From positions 423,022 to 487,021 of the forward strand of contig CAWCUH010000007.1 of assembly GCA_963798655.1 (NCBI GenBank): a stretch of DNA of 64,000 bases, in the 5' to 3' direction. The translations under genes and the position numbers were made by a program. This document shows positions 37,831 to 46,130 of this stretch, in pieces (within the stretch, counting starts at the first letter, position 1; each line of letters opens with the position of its first letter). The notes beneath the pieces are model-generated. The model was not told the origin of the DNA, did no database searches, and saw only the letters and a list, made by a program, of their open reading frames with translations. This DNA is from CAVSMC01 sp963798655 (GTDB lineage Bacteria > Pseudomonadota > Gammaproteobacteria > Burkholderiales > Casimicrobiaceae).

Positions 37831-38997
37831 TCAGGCGGCTCTCAGCGCATCGACGATCTTCATCCGCGCCGCGCGCGCGGCCGGCAGGAATCCGCCGACG
37901 AATCCCATCGCGAGCGCGAACGCGAGCGATTGCGCGATGATCGACGGCGTGAGCGTGAAGCTGAATGCGATCTCGGCGAACGTCTGGAAGTTCATCGTCG
38001 AGATCGAAAGCGTCTGCATCAGCGATGCGCCCGCAAGCCCGAGCAGGCCGCCGGCCAGTCCCAGCAGCAGCGATTCGACGAGGAACGCGACGAGGATCGC
38101 GCCGCGCGAGAAGCCGAGCGCGCGCAGCGTGCCGATCTCCGCGGTACGCGACGCGACGCTCGCGTACATCGTGATCATCGCGCCGATGATCGCGCCGACC
38201 GAGAAGATCACCGAGATCGACGTGCCGAGGTAGCTGATGAACTTCGCGAGCGTCTCCGACTGGTCGGCGTAGAAGCGCGTCTCGCGCTTCGCTTCGACGG
38301 TGAGCCGCGGATCGCTCTCGAGCTCTCGTTTCACCGCGTCGAAGCGGTCGCTGTCGGCGAGCTTGAAGATCACCGACGAGAACGCGAGCCGTCGAAACGA
38401 CTGCAGCATCTGCTCGGCGTCGCCCCAGATCTCCGAGTCGAATCCGGTGCGTCCGGCGTCGAACACGCCGACGACGCGCCAGTCGCGCGAGGCGAAGCGC
38501 ACGCTTTCGCCGACCGTCGTGCCGGCGAATCCGTTCGCGATCGAATGGCCGACGACGATCTCCGAGGTGCCCGGCCTGAACATCCGGCCTTCCACGATGC
38601 GAACCTGGGGACGCAGCGCGAGTCCCGCCGGCGTCACGCCGCGGATGACGACGTTGGACGGCTTGCCGCTGCCGCGCTTGCCGAGCGTGATCAGCACGAC
38701 GGTCTCCTTCGAGATGAGCCGCTCGCCGTCGGGTCCGATCGCGATGTCGGGCAGCGTATCGACGATCGACGCCTGCGTGCGATCCACGGCGCTTTGCACC
38801 TCCGTCTGCGACGCGCGCCGGATCACGACGACGTTGTCGTCCTGTCCGGTCGCGATCAGCGTCTGCCGCAATCCGGCGGCCAGCATCAGCACCGTCGCGA
38901 AGACGTAGACGACGAGCGCCATGCCGCCGGCGGTCAGCGCGGTCGTGAGGCGACGCGCCTTGAGGTTGCGCACGACGTAGGCGAGCGGAATCGTCAT
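37831..38997 (-). CDS. ABC transporter permease, MacB/FtsX type
   Basis: This 388-residue permease has one N-terminal membrane helix (LTTALTAGGMALVVYVFAT), a large periplasmic domain and three C-terminal helices ending RAARMKIVDALRAA, the FtsX/MacB_PCD layout. It lacks an ATPase domain and must use a separate one, most likely that at 41067. The ATG at 38997 follows TGAGG and is ten bases past the previous permease. Likely an inner-membrane part of an efflux or lipoprotein-type exporter. Confidence 0.9.
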   Translation of the reverse strand: MTIPLAYVVRNLKARRLTTALTAGGMALVVYVFATVLMLAAGLRQTLIATGQDDNVVVIRRASQTEVQSAVDRTQASIVDTLPDIAIGPDGERLISKETVVLITLGKRGSGKPSNVVIRGVTPAGLALRPQVRIVEGRMFRPGTSEIVVGHSIANGFAGTTVGESVRFASRDWRVVGVFDAGRTGFDSEIWGDAEQMLQSFRRLAFSSVIFKLADSDRFDAVKRELESDPRLTVEAKRETRFYADQSETLAKFISYLGTSISVIFSVGAIIGAMITMYASVASRTAEIGTLRALGFSRGAILVAFLVESLLLGLAGGLLGLAGASLMQTLSISTMNFQTFAEIAFSFTLTPSIIAQSLAFALAMGFVGGFLPAARAARMKIVDALRAA

Positions 38998-39007
38998 CGA
39001 TGCGGCC

Positions 39008-40165
39008 TCAAGCAACCGCGCGCAGGCCGTCGACGATGCGCATGCGCGCGCTGCGCCACGCCGGGAAGGCCGCGGCGACGACGCCGACGACGAGCGCCGC
39101 CGCCATCTGCATCGCGATCGTCGACTCGCTCACGAAGAAGATCGGAAACAGCGTGCCCATCGCCTGTCCGAACGCGTGCGCGATCGGAAACGTCAGTGCG
39201 ATTCCGGCGACGCCGCCTGCGATGGCGATGCCGACCGATTCGGCGAATATCAGCGCCGCGACGAACGCGTGCGAGAAGCCGAGCGCCTTCAGCGTCGCGT
39301 ACTCGGGGCCGCGCTCGCGCGCGGTCATTGCCATCGTGTTCGCCATCACCGCCATGATGATCAGGATGACGACGAACGACACGGCCTCGATCGCGAGCAG
39401 GATCGCCTCGGTCATCGAGACGAACGACAGCTGGAACGCCTTCTCCGTCTCGGTGAGCGTTTCGGCGAGCGAGTTCCTGAACGTCGTGTCGATCGCCGCC
39501 GATACCTCCGCCGCGCGCTGCGGGTCGGCGAGCGACACGATGAACACGCCGGTCTGGTCGGCGCGCCGCGGATAGAGCTTCTTCACCGACTCGTTCAGGT
39601 ACTGCCAATGGAAATACATCGTGTTGACGTCGGTCGAGCGGTCGACGCCGTCGTAGATGCCGTCCAGCGTGAACGACCACGTGCCCGGGAAGATCGTGCC
39701 CCGCAGCGGGATCGTGTCGCCGACCTTCCAGCCGTACTGCTCGGCGAGCTTGCGGCCGACGATCGCGCCCTTGCGATCGAGCATGAACGCCTTGCGCTCG
39801 GCGTCGTCGAGCACGAACTCCGGATACATGGGGAGGTAGCTCTGCGCGTCGATCGCGAACTGCGGAAAGAAGTTGCGCTCCGAGATGTAGACGCCGCCGA
39901 ACCAGTTGGCCCAGCTAACCCCGCTCACACCGGGAACCTGGCGGATCTTCTGCGCGTACGTGAGCGGCAGCGGAAACACGAGCGACACCGCGCTGCGCGT
40001 GACGAGCCGCGCGCTCGAGCTTGCATTGGCGCCCGCGTACCAGGCGTCGACGATTGTGCGCAACAAGCCGAACGCCACGATAGCCACGACGATGCCGACC
40101 ACCGTCAGCGCCGTGCGCAGCTTGTGCCGGAATGCGTTGCGCAAAACGAGCAGCGTGACGAACAC
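39008..40165 (-). CDS. ABC transporter permease, MacB/FtsX type
   Basis: This 385-residue permease is paralogous in layout to the next gene. It has an N-terminal helix (RTALTVVGIVVAIVAFG), a periplasmic domain and three C-terminal helices ending RSARMRIVDGLRAVA. The start is uncertain. I use the GTG at 40165, just before FVTLLVLRNAFRHK, because the open frame further upstream is not membrane-like. Two permeases side by side suggest a heterodimer working with the ATPase at 41067 and the adaptor at 41771. Confidence 0.87.
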   Translation of the reverse strand: MFVTLLVLRNAFRHKLRTALTVVGIVVAIVAFGLLRTIVDAWYAGANASSSARLVTRSAVSLVFPLPLTYAQKIRQVPGVSGVSWANWFGGVYISERNFFPQFAIDAQSYLPMYPEFVLDDAERKAFMLDRKGAIVGRKLAEQYGWKVGDTIPLRGTIFPGTWSFTLDGIYDGVDRSTDVNTMYFHWQYLNESVKKLYPRRADQTGVFIVSLADPQRAAEVSAAIDTTFRNSLAETLTETEKAFQLSFVSMTEAILLAIEAVSFVVILIIMAVMANTMAMTARERGPEYATLKALGFSHAFVAALIFAESVGIAIAGGVAGIALTFPIAHAFGQAMGTLFPIFFVSESTIAMQMAAALVVGVVAAAFPAWRSARMRIVDGLRAVA

Positions 40166-40323
40166 GATCGAGCCGCGAGCCGTAGTGGGCGGTGACTCGA
40201 AAGAAGCGTCGCCGCGAATCAACAGTTTACCGGAACCGACCAACGGTTTCTCCCATACGGCATGGAACTTGCTCGAACACCGTGCGATTGCGCAGACGAC
40301 CTGCGCGCCGCAACGAGTTGTCG

Positions 40324-41070
40324 ATGACGACGTTACCGCTGTTCCAGCTCGCCGTTGCGCTCGGCGCATTGGCTCTCGCCGGCTGCGCCGTGCTGTTCGC
40401 GCGTCGCGCGACCGCACCGGTCGACGCCGTCGTCGATGTCGCCGACGGCGATCGCGATGCGCCGGTCGAGATCGACCCGACCGTGCCGATGCCGTTCACG
40501 TGCCTGGGCGTCGACGTCGAGCCGCCCGCTCCGCCTGACTGGTCCGCACGCACGCGCGCATCGGCGCCGAGGGCCGTTGCTCGCGATCACGCCGCGCTGC
40601 CCCTCGCGCACGTCGATCGCGCGACGTCGATCCTGCGCGAGCACGTCCGTCACGACGCATCGTCGATCGCGCCGTGGCTGATGCTGCTGGAGCTCTACCG
40701 CACGCACGGTCGCGAGCACGCGCTCGGCGAACTCGCGCGCGAGTTCGCCGAGCGATTCCATGTCGAGCGCGAAGGCGCGCAGGCGCTGCGCGGCGGCGCC
40801 GACGGCGGCCTCGAGGCGTTTCCGCCGGTGATGCGGCTCGTGACGATGCTGTGGGGCACGCACGAATGCCGCGACCTTCTCGCGCGCCTTGCCCGCGATC
40901 GCAGCGAAGGCCGCCGGCTTGGCTTGTCGCGACGCGCTTACGTCGACATCGCGACGCTCGCGCAGCTTCTCGAAACCCTGCTACGGGAATTCGACGCGGA
41001 CCGCGCCGAGGACGAGAAGGTGCGCAAGGCCTGGCGGACGGCCACCTACGTCGCCCGCGCGCACGCCTAG
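40324..41070 (+). CDS. membrane-anchored protein with helical repeats, FimV-like
   Basis: This 248-residue protein has one N-terminal membrane helix (LAVALGALALAGCAVLFA), then an acidic linker and a helical C-terminal region with SIAPWLMLLELYRTHGR and GELAREFAERFHV. This resembles the helical repeats of FimV-type proteins; the resemblance is by eye and weak. It lies on the strand opposite to the transporter genes and splits them into two groups. Its stop overlaps the end of the ATPase gene by four bases. Function unknown. Confidence 0.65.
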   Translation: MTTLPLFQLAVALGALALAGCAVLFARRATAPVDAVVDVADGDRDAPVEIDPTVPMPFTCLGVDVEPPAPPDWSARTRASAPRAVARDHAALPLAHVDRATSILREHVRHDASSIAPWLMLLELYRTHGREHALGELAREFAERFHVEREGAQALRGGADGGLEAFPPVMRLVTMLWGTHECRDLLARLARDRSEGRRLGLSRRAYVDIATLAQLLETLLREFDADRAEDEKVRKAWRTATYVARAHA

Positions 41071-41774
41071 TCGAACGCGAGCACGCCCTTCTCGAGATGG
41101 ATCAGGCGGTGCGCCTTGCCGGCCGCCTTCGGATCGTGCGTCACCATCAGGATCGTCTTGCCGAGGTCGCGGTTCAACTGATCGAGCAGGCCGAGAATCT
41201 CTTCCGCCGTCGTGCGATCGAGGTCGCCGGTCGGCTCGTCGGCGACGACGAGCGTCGGATCGGTGATCAACGCGCGCGCGATCGCGACGCGCTGCTGCTG
41301 GCCGCCGGAGAGCTCGCCGGGAAAATGATCGGCACGATCGGTGAGCCCGACCAGCGCGAGCGCCGTGTCGACGCGCTCGCGACGCTCGGCGCGCGACAGC
41401 GACGTCAGCAGCAGCGGCAGCTCGACGTTGCCGAACGCCGTGAGCACCGGCATCAGGTTGTAGAACTGGAAGATGAACCCGACGTGCGCAGCGCGCCACG
41501 CGGCGAGATCGTTGTCGGAGAGCGCCGCGATGTCGACCCCGGCGACGCGGATCTCGCCGGCGCTCGGCTTGTCGATGCCGGCGACGAGGTTCAGCAGCGT
41601 CGACTTGCCTGATCCCGACGGCCCCATCAGCGCGACATAGTCGCCGCGCTGAACGTCGAGATTGATGTCGACGAGCACCGGCACGATCTGGTCGCCGCGC
41701 ACGTAGTACTTCGACAGGTTGCGCACGGCGACGAGCGGCGCCTGTGCCGCCGGCGCATCGGGCGTCGCGCTCAC
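41067..41774 (-). CDS. ABC transporter ATP-binding protein, LolD/MacB type
   Basis: This 235-residue ATPase has Walker A GPSGSGKST, the Q loop IFQFYNLMPVLTAFGN, the signature LSGGQQQR, Walker B LVVADEPTGDLD and a switch His in VTHDP. The NLMPVLTAFGNVELPLL region places it in the MacB/LolD subfamily that serves FtsX-type permeases. Its GTG start overlaps the adaptor stop (GTGA at 41774-41771). Together with the adaptor and two permeases it makes a complete tripartite-type exporter apart from an outer-membrane channel. Confidence 0.92.
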   Translation of the reverse strand: MSATPDAPAAQAPLVAVRNLSKYYVRGDQIVPVLVDINLDVQRGDYVALMGPSGSGKSTLLNLVAGIDKPSAGEIRVAGVDIAALSDNDLAAWRAAHVGFIFQFYNLMPVLTAFGNVELPLLLTSLSRAERRERVDTALALVGLTDRADHFPGELSGGQQQRVAIARALITDPTLVVADEPTGDLDRTTAEEILGLLDQLNRDLGKTILMVTHDPKAAGKAHRLIHLEKGVLAFD

Positions 41775-42988
41775 TTCGTCGCGCTCTGTACGAGTGCGCC
41801 CGATTTCACGTCGTCCGCCGGCTTCAGCACGACCTTGTCGCCGCTTTTCACGTCGCCGGCGATCGCCGTGACGTCGCCGAGCTTCGCACCGGCCGTTACC
41901 GGCACCTCGACGGCGTGATCGTTGCGAACGACGAACACGACGCTGCGCCCGCCGCGCACGACGATCGCGTCCGGGTTCACAGCGAGCAGCGGCGTCTGCT
42001 GCTCGGGCGTCACCTCGCGCGACAAAAACGCAACCTTGGCGCTCATCTCGGGCAGGATCCGCGGGTCGATCTGGTCGAACCTCACCTTCGTCATCACCGT
42101 GGCCTTCGCGCGATCGACGGTCGGCACCATCCGGCTGATGTGCCCGCGCAGTCGCGTGTCGGGCAGCGCGTCGAGCGTTATTTCCGCCGGCTGCCCGGCG
42201 TGCACCTTGGCGAGGCTCGACTCGGACACGTCCGCCTCGACTTCGAGCGTGCTCATGTCGGCCATCGTGACGACGGCGCCCTTCGAGTCGGTCGCGCTCG
42301 AGAACGGCGTCACCATGTCGCCGACGTTCGCGCTCTTCGACAGGATCACGCCGTCGAACGGGGCACGGATCTGCGTGTAGTCGACGGTGACCTGCGCATT
42401 GCGCGCGTTCGCTTCGGCTGCGCCGATCATCGCGCGCGCGTTGGCGACGGCGGCCGTCGCGCGCTCGGCGCGCGCCTTCGCGGTGTCGACGGTGGCCGCC
42501 GAGACGAAGCCCTTCGCAAGCAGCTCCTCGTTGCGCTTGAGCTGCGCGACGGCGTCGCGCTCCTCCGCGCGCGCCTGCTCGAGCGCGGCGCGCGCGGCAA
42601 CGACGTTCGCGCGCGCACTGTCGGCTTGCGCCGCGACGTCGCGGCTGTCGAGCCGCGCAATGATCTCGCCCGCCTTGACGCGCGAGCCCTCGGCGACGCC
42701 CAGCCATTCGAGCCGGCCCGTCGCCTTCGACGCGATCGCCGCCTTGCGCTGCGCGACCACATAGCCGGTCGCATTGAGTACGACGAACTGCTGCGACGGA
42801 TACGTCGTGACGACCGCGGTCGTCTGCACGCTGATTGCGCGCGGTTGCAGCAGGAACCATGCAGCGGCCGCGACGACGACCAGCGCGAACACCGCGAGCC
42901 GCCACCACCGCCGCCGCCGGCGCACCGGCACGGCAGTGCGGTCGATCGTGAGCCTGGACAGATCGGGACGGGGCGGCGGCGTGCTCAT
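41771..42988 (-). CDS. periplasmic adaptor (membrane fusion) protein, MacA/RND type
   Basis: This 405-residue adaptor has an N-terminal anchor (RLAVFALVVVAAAAWFLL), a biotinyl-lipoyl half with ASKATGRLEWLGVAEGSRVKAG, a coiled-coil hairpin (about residues 115-195) and the returning IRAPFDGVILSK motif. C-terminal beta-barrel and membrane-proximal domains follow. It bridges inner-membrane permeases to an outer-membrane channel. It heads the operon with the ATPase gene; bfd is divergent. Confidence 0.92.
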   Translation of the reverse strand: MSTPPPRPDLSRLTIDRTAVPVRRRRRWWRLAVFALVVVAAAAWFLLQPRAISVQTTAVVTTYPSQQFVVLNATGYVVAQRKAAIASKATGRLEWLGVAEGSRVKAGEIIARLDSRDVAAQADSARANVVAARAALEQARAEERDAVAQLKRNEELLAKGFVSAATVDTAKARAERATAAVANARAMIGAAEANARNAQVTVDYTQIRAPFDGVILSKSANVGDMVTPFSSATDSKGAVVTMADMSTLEVEADVSESSLAKVHAGQPAEITLDALPDTRLRGHISRMVPTVDRAKATVMTKVRFDQIDPRILPEMSAKVAFLSREVTPEQQTPLLAVNPDAIVVRGGRSVVFVVRNDHAVEVPVTAGAKLGDVTAIAGDVKSGDKVVLKPADDVKSGALVQSATK

Positions 42989-43108
42989 TCGCGGAGCGAA
43001 AAAACGCCGGCAAAGCGCCGGCGAGCGACCATTCTACGCCGGCAAGCCGCAGGCCTTTGATCCGGGTCAACTCTGCCGGGTTGCGCGGCTGCGCCCGCGC
43101 CGGCACAA

Positions 43109-43123
43109 TGAGAACCGTTCTCA
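43109..43123 (+). promoter_or_regulatory. Fur box upstream of bfd-bfr
   Basis: TGAGAACCGTTCTCA is a perfect 7-1-7 palindrome and agrees with the Fur core TGA.AA...TT.TCA. It lies 20 bases before the bfd start, so iron-bound Fur would block transcription. The divergent adaptor gene starts 121 bases away and might also be affected. Confidence 0.7.
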
Positions 43124-43143
43124 CTCGCATCTCGACCGCCCCC

Positions 43144-43344
43144 ATGTACGTCTGCCTCTGCAATTCGATCACCGACCGCGAGATCCGCGGCGCCGTCGCG
43201 CTCGGCGCACGCTCGCTCGCCGACTTGCAGTCGACGCTGGGCGTTGCGACGTGCTGCGGGCGATGCGCCGATTGCGCGCAAGGCATCGTCCGCGCGGCCT
43301 GCGCCGAGACGGTCGACTGTGCGTGCGCCGGCGGCGGCGACTGA
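43144..43344 (+). CDS. bfd: bacterioferritin-associated ferredoxin
   Basis: This 66-residue [2Fe-2S] protein reduces the iron core of bacterioferritin so iron can be released. Cluster ligands are the CLC pair at residues 4 and 6 and CCGRCADC near residue 37, in the BFD fingerprint. The ATG at 43144 gives the family length. It has a Fur box just upstream and is followed 11 bases later by bfr, so storage and release proteins share a transcript. Confidence 0.93.
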   Translation: MYVCLCNSITDREIRGAVALGARSLADLQSTLGVATCCGRCADCAQGIVRAACAETVDCACAGGGD

Positions 43345-43355
43345 ACGAAAGGACC

Positions 43356-43835
43356 ATGATGAAGGGGAATGCCGACGTCGTCGTCCACCTGAATCGCGTG
43401 CTGCGCAACGAGCTCACCGCGATCAACCAGTATTTCCTGCACGCGCGGATGTTCGACAACTGGGGATTCGCGCGGCTTGGCGAGCACGAGCGCCACGAGT
43501 CGATCGACGAGATGAAGCACGCCGACCGGCTTATCGAGCGCGTGCTGTTCCTCGAGGGCCTGCCGAATCTGCAGGACCTCGACAAGCTGCTGATCGGCGA
43601 GAACGTGAAGGAAGCGCTCGAATGCGATCTTGCGCTCGAGCAGCGCGCGCACCCGGTGCTGCGCGAGGCGATCGCGCATTGCGAGAGCGTCGCCGACTAC
43701 GTTTCGCGTGAGTTGTTCGAGCGCATCCTCGAGTCCGAAGAGGAGCACATCGACTTTCTCGAGACGCAGCTCGACCTCATTGCCGACGTCGGCATGCAGA
43801 ACTACCTTCAGAGTCAGATGAAGGCGCCGACGTAG
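43356..43835 (+). CDS. bfr: bacterioferritin
   Basis: This 159-residue heme-containing ferritin stores iron. Ferroxidase ligands are visible: Glu in RNELTAINQYF, Glu and His in HESIDEMKHADR, later Glu in ALEQRAHP and EEEHIDFLETQ. The heme-ligand Met is in DEMKHADR. GAAAGGACC precedes the double ATG at 43356. Usually bfr is induced by iron; placement behind a Fur box with bfd suggests iron-linked control of both. Confidence 0.95.
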   Translation: MMKGNADVVVHLNRVLRNELTAINQYFLHARMFDNWGFARLGEHERHESIDEMKHADRLIERVLFLEGLPNLQDLDKLLIGENVKEALECDLALEQRAHPVLREAIAHCESVADYVSRELFERILESEEEHIDFLETQLDLIADVGMQNYLQSQMKAPT

Positions 43836-43860
43836 CGGCGCACCCGGGCATAGCGGCGCG

Positions 43861-44805
43861 CTACGGCGCGCGAAGCGCGTCGCCAGGCGCGCCCGATCCC
43901 GCGGACGTCTTCCTCGATTCGCGCCACGCGCGGTGCGAGACGATCGCGAGGCCGACGCCGATGCACGCGATGCCCGTCCACTCGGTGACCGACAGCCGCT
44001 CGCCGAACACCGCCATCGACGACAGCAGCGCGATGACCGGAACGGCGAACATCGAAAGCGATGCCGTGCCCGCCGACAGGACGCGCAGCACGGCGATCCA
44101 CAGCAGGAAGCCGAATGCGGTCGAGACCGCGCCGATGTTGATCAGCAGCAGCACCTGCGTGAAGCTCCAGCGCGTCGGCGCCAGGTCGAGCACGAGCGGC
44201 AGCAGCGTCAGCGGCAGCACGCCGACCAGCATCTGCCACGCGATGAAGTTGATCATGTCGAGGCGGTACCGGCGCTGGTAATACTTCGTCGCGACCGTTC
44301 CCGCCGCCCACCCGAAGCCGGACAGCACGGCCCAAAGCTTCGGCGTGAGATCGCCCTGCCAGTTCCACGGCTGGACGACGAGCGCGAGGCCGACGAACGC
44401 AGCGACGACTGCGACCGATTGTGCGCCGCGCACGCGCTCATGCAGCACCGGCCATGCGATCACCATCGTCCAGAACGGCATCGTGAACACGAGCACCGAC
44501 GTGCGTCCGGCGCCGCCGCCGGCGAGCGCCATCGTCGTCGAGCCGAAGTTGATCGTCGTCTGGAAGATCCCGGTGACGATGATCGCGCGCCACGCCTGCG
44601 GCGCGAGCGGCGCCCGCCGCGCCACGATGACGCCGAACAGCACGACGATCGCGAGCCACGTCCGCTGCACGTTCAGCATGACGGGGTCGGCGTTGATCAG
44701 CGCGAATTTCATCGCGATCCAGTTGAGTCCCCAGATCAGCGTCAGCACCACGAGCGCGACGTAAGCGCCGGTGCGACTGCGGATCACGCGAAATGACGCG
44801 CTCAC
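43861..44805 (-). CDS. EamA/DMT-family membrane transporter
   Basis: This 314-residue inner-membrane protein has two EamA repeats of about five helices, starting GAYVALVVLTLIWGLNWIAMKF and ending with a basic cytoplasmic tail. It is a third unrelated-in-place DMT transporter in the window (others at 9026 and 36954). Its GTG start overlaps the hydrolase stop (GTGA), indicating one operon with the hydrolase and lipoprotein genes. The substrate is unknown. Confidence 0.87.
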   Translation of the reverse strand: MSASFRVIRSRTGAYVALVVLTLIWGLNWIAMKFALINADPVMLNVQRTWLAIVVLFGVIVARRAPLAPQAWRAIIVTGIFQTTINFGSTTMALAGGGAGRTSVLVFTMPFWTMVIAWPVLHERVRGAQSVAVVAAFVGLALVVQPWNWQGDLTPKLWAVLSGFGWAAGTVATKYYQRRYRLDMINFIAWQMLVGVLPLTLLPLVLDLAPTRWSFTQVLLLINIGAVSTAFGFLLWIAVLRVLSAGTASLSMFAVPVIALLSSMAVFGERLSVTEWTGIACIGVGLAIVSHRAWRESRKTSAGSGAPGDALRAP

Positions 44806-45734
44806 GCCGTGACGAACGGCTCGACGAGCGCGGCGACGGAAGCCGGCTGATCGTGATGAAGCATGTGCCCCGCATCGTCGACGAACGCGAGGCGGCCGTT
44901 GGCGACGTTCGCAAGCCGGGCGCGAACGGCCGGCATGCCTTCGACGCCCGCCTCGCCTTCGGGATGCGCGTCGAGCCACCGGGGGATATCGGATTGCGCG
45001 CCGGCGATCCACAGCGCGGGAGCCTCGATCCTCCGCCACACGGCGAAGATTTCCTGCAGCCGATAGACGGCCGGAAAGGGAAGCTTGTGCCGCGGATCCG
45101 AGTTGAGCCGTGCGCTGCCGTCGGCGAGCACGCGCGCCCAGTGCGGTGCGAGGAATTCCGCCTTGTCGCGCGCAAGGCGCGGATTGTTCTTCTGCAGTCG
45201 ATCGGCGACAGCCGCCAGGTCGCGGTACGCGGTGAACTGCGGCGGGTCGGCGATCGCATCGAGCCACGCGCGGAACTTGTCCGGCGCCTTTTCCGCGCGC
45301 TCGGCCGGCACGCCGAATCCTTCCAGTGAAACGACGCGGCGCACGCGCTTCGGCCTCACGCCGGCGTAATGCATGACGACGTTGCCGCCGAGACTGTGAC
45401 CGACGAGGTTCAGCTGCTCGCCGGGAGCAAAGTGGTCGGCGAGCGCCTCCAGATCGGCGACGTAATCGGGAAACCAGTAACCCTGCGGCTGCCACGCGCT
45501 GCCGCCGAATCCGCGAAGGTCCGGCGCGATCGCATACCAGTCGCGTGCGAGCGCATCGACCAGAAACTGGAACGACGCGCCGACATCCATCCAGCCGTGG
45601 ATGAGGAAGAGCTTCGCCGCACGCGGATCGCCCCACGTCGACACGTTGTGCTCGAGTCCGCGCGGCGCAACGCGATGCGACGTCGCGGGCTTCAGCGCCT
45701 GGTAGATCAACGGCGGCTCCCTCGCTGCGCTCAC
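44802..45734 (-). CDS. alpha/beta-hydrolase
   Basis: This 310-residue alpha/beta-hydrolase has the oxyanion region LFLIHGWMDVGASF, the nucleophile elbow LVGHSLGGNV (Ser near 110), an acid in the IAGAQSD region and the catalytic His in VDDAGHMLHHD. It has no signal peptide, so it is cytoplasmic. The substrate could be an ester or epoxide and is not predictable. Its GTG start overlaps the upstream lipoprotein stop by four bases. Confidence 0.88.
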   Translation of the reverse strand: MSAAREPPLIYQALKPATSHRVAPRGLEHNVSTWGDPRAAKLFLIHGWMDVGASFQFLVDALARDWYAIAPDLRGFGGSAWQPQGYWFPDYVADLEALADHFAPGEQLNLVGHSLGGNVVMHYAGVRPKRVRRVVSLEGFGVPAERAEKAPDKFRAWLDAIADPPQFTAYRDLAAVADRLQKNNPRLARDKAEFLAPHWARVLADGSARLNSDPRHKLPFPAVYRLQEIFAVWRRIEAPALWIAGAQSDIPRWLDAHPEGEAGVEGMPAVRARLANVANGRLAFVDDAGHMLHHDQPASVAALVEPFVTA

Positions 45735-46057
45735 TTCTTCCTGCACAACGTCGCGCCGTCGCTCCATCCGGTGCGATAGTTTCCGTCGGCGGCGAAGCGC
45801 GCCGCGTCCTTGCGCTCGCGGCCACCGGCGCTCGCGCAGCCGTCGGCGTAGCCTTGTCGATAGGGCAGCGGAAATCCGGACAGATTGACGTTCGGCGGCG
45901 GCGGCTCGGCGTTCGGCGCAATCGGCGCGCTGCTCGCCGGCGGAACGGACGGCGCCGTCGCCGGCGGCGTCGTCGCGCAGCCGGCGATCGCGAGCACGAC
46001 GCCGACGAGCAACGCGCTGCCGGGCGCCCGGATGTGCACTCGCAAACGAGCGATCAT
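45731..46057 (-). CDS. small predicted lipoprotein
   Basis: This 108-residue protein has a signal peptide ending VVLAIAGC, a lipobox. A Pro/Ala-rich linker follows, then a short C-terminal domain with YRQGYADGCASA and NYRTGWSDGATLC, a repeated Gly-Trp/Tyr-x-Asp-Gly pattern with two Cys that may pair. The family is not recognised. I start at the ATG at 46057, which puts the signal sequence at the front. It is divergent from dnaE and leads the hydrolase-transporter operon. Confidence 0.7.
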   Translation of the reverse strand: MIARLRVHIRAPGSALLVGVVLAIAGCATTPPATAPSVPPASSAPIAPNAEPPPPNVNLSGFPLPYRQGYADGCASAGGRERKDAARFAADGNYRTGWSDGATLCRKK

Positions 46058-46130
46058 CGCGGCGACGGAGGAGACGATTCGATCATCGTTGCGCGTTGCG
46101 AAGCGGTAGAATTGTAACAGCCACACGTCC

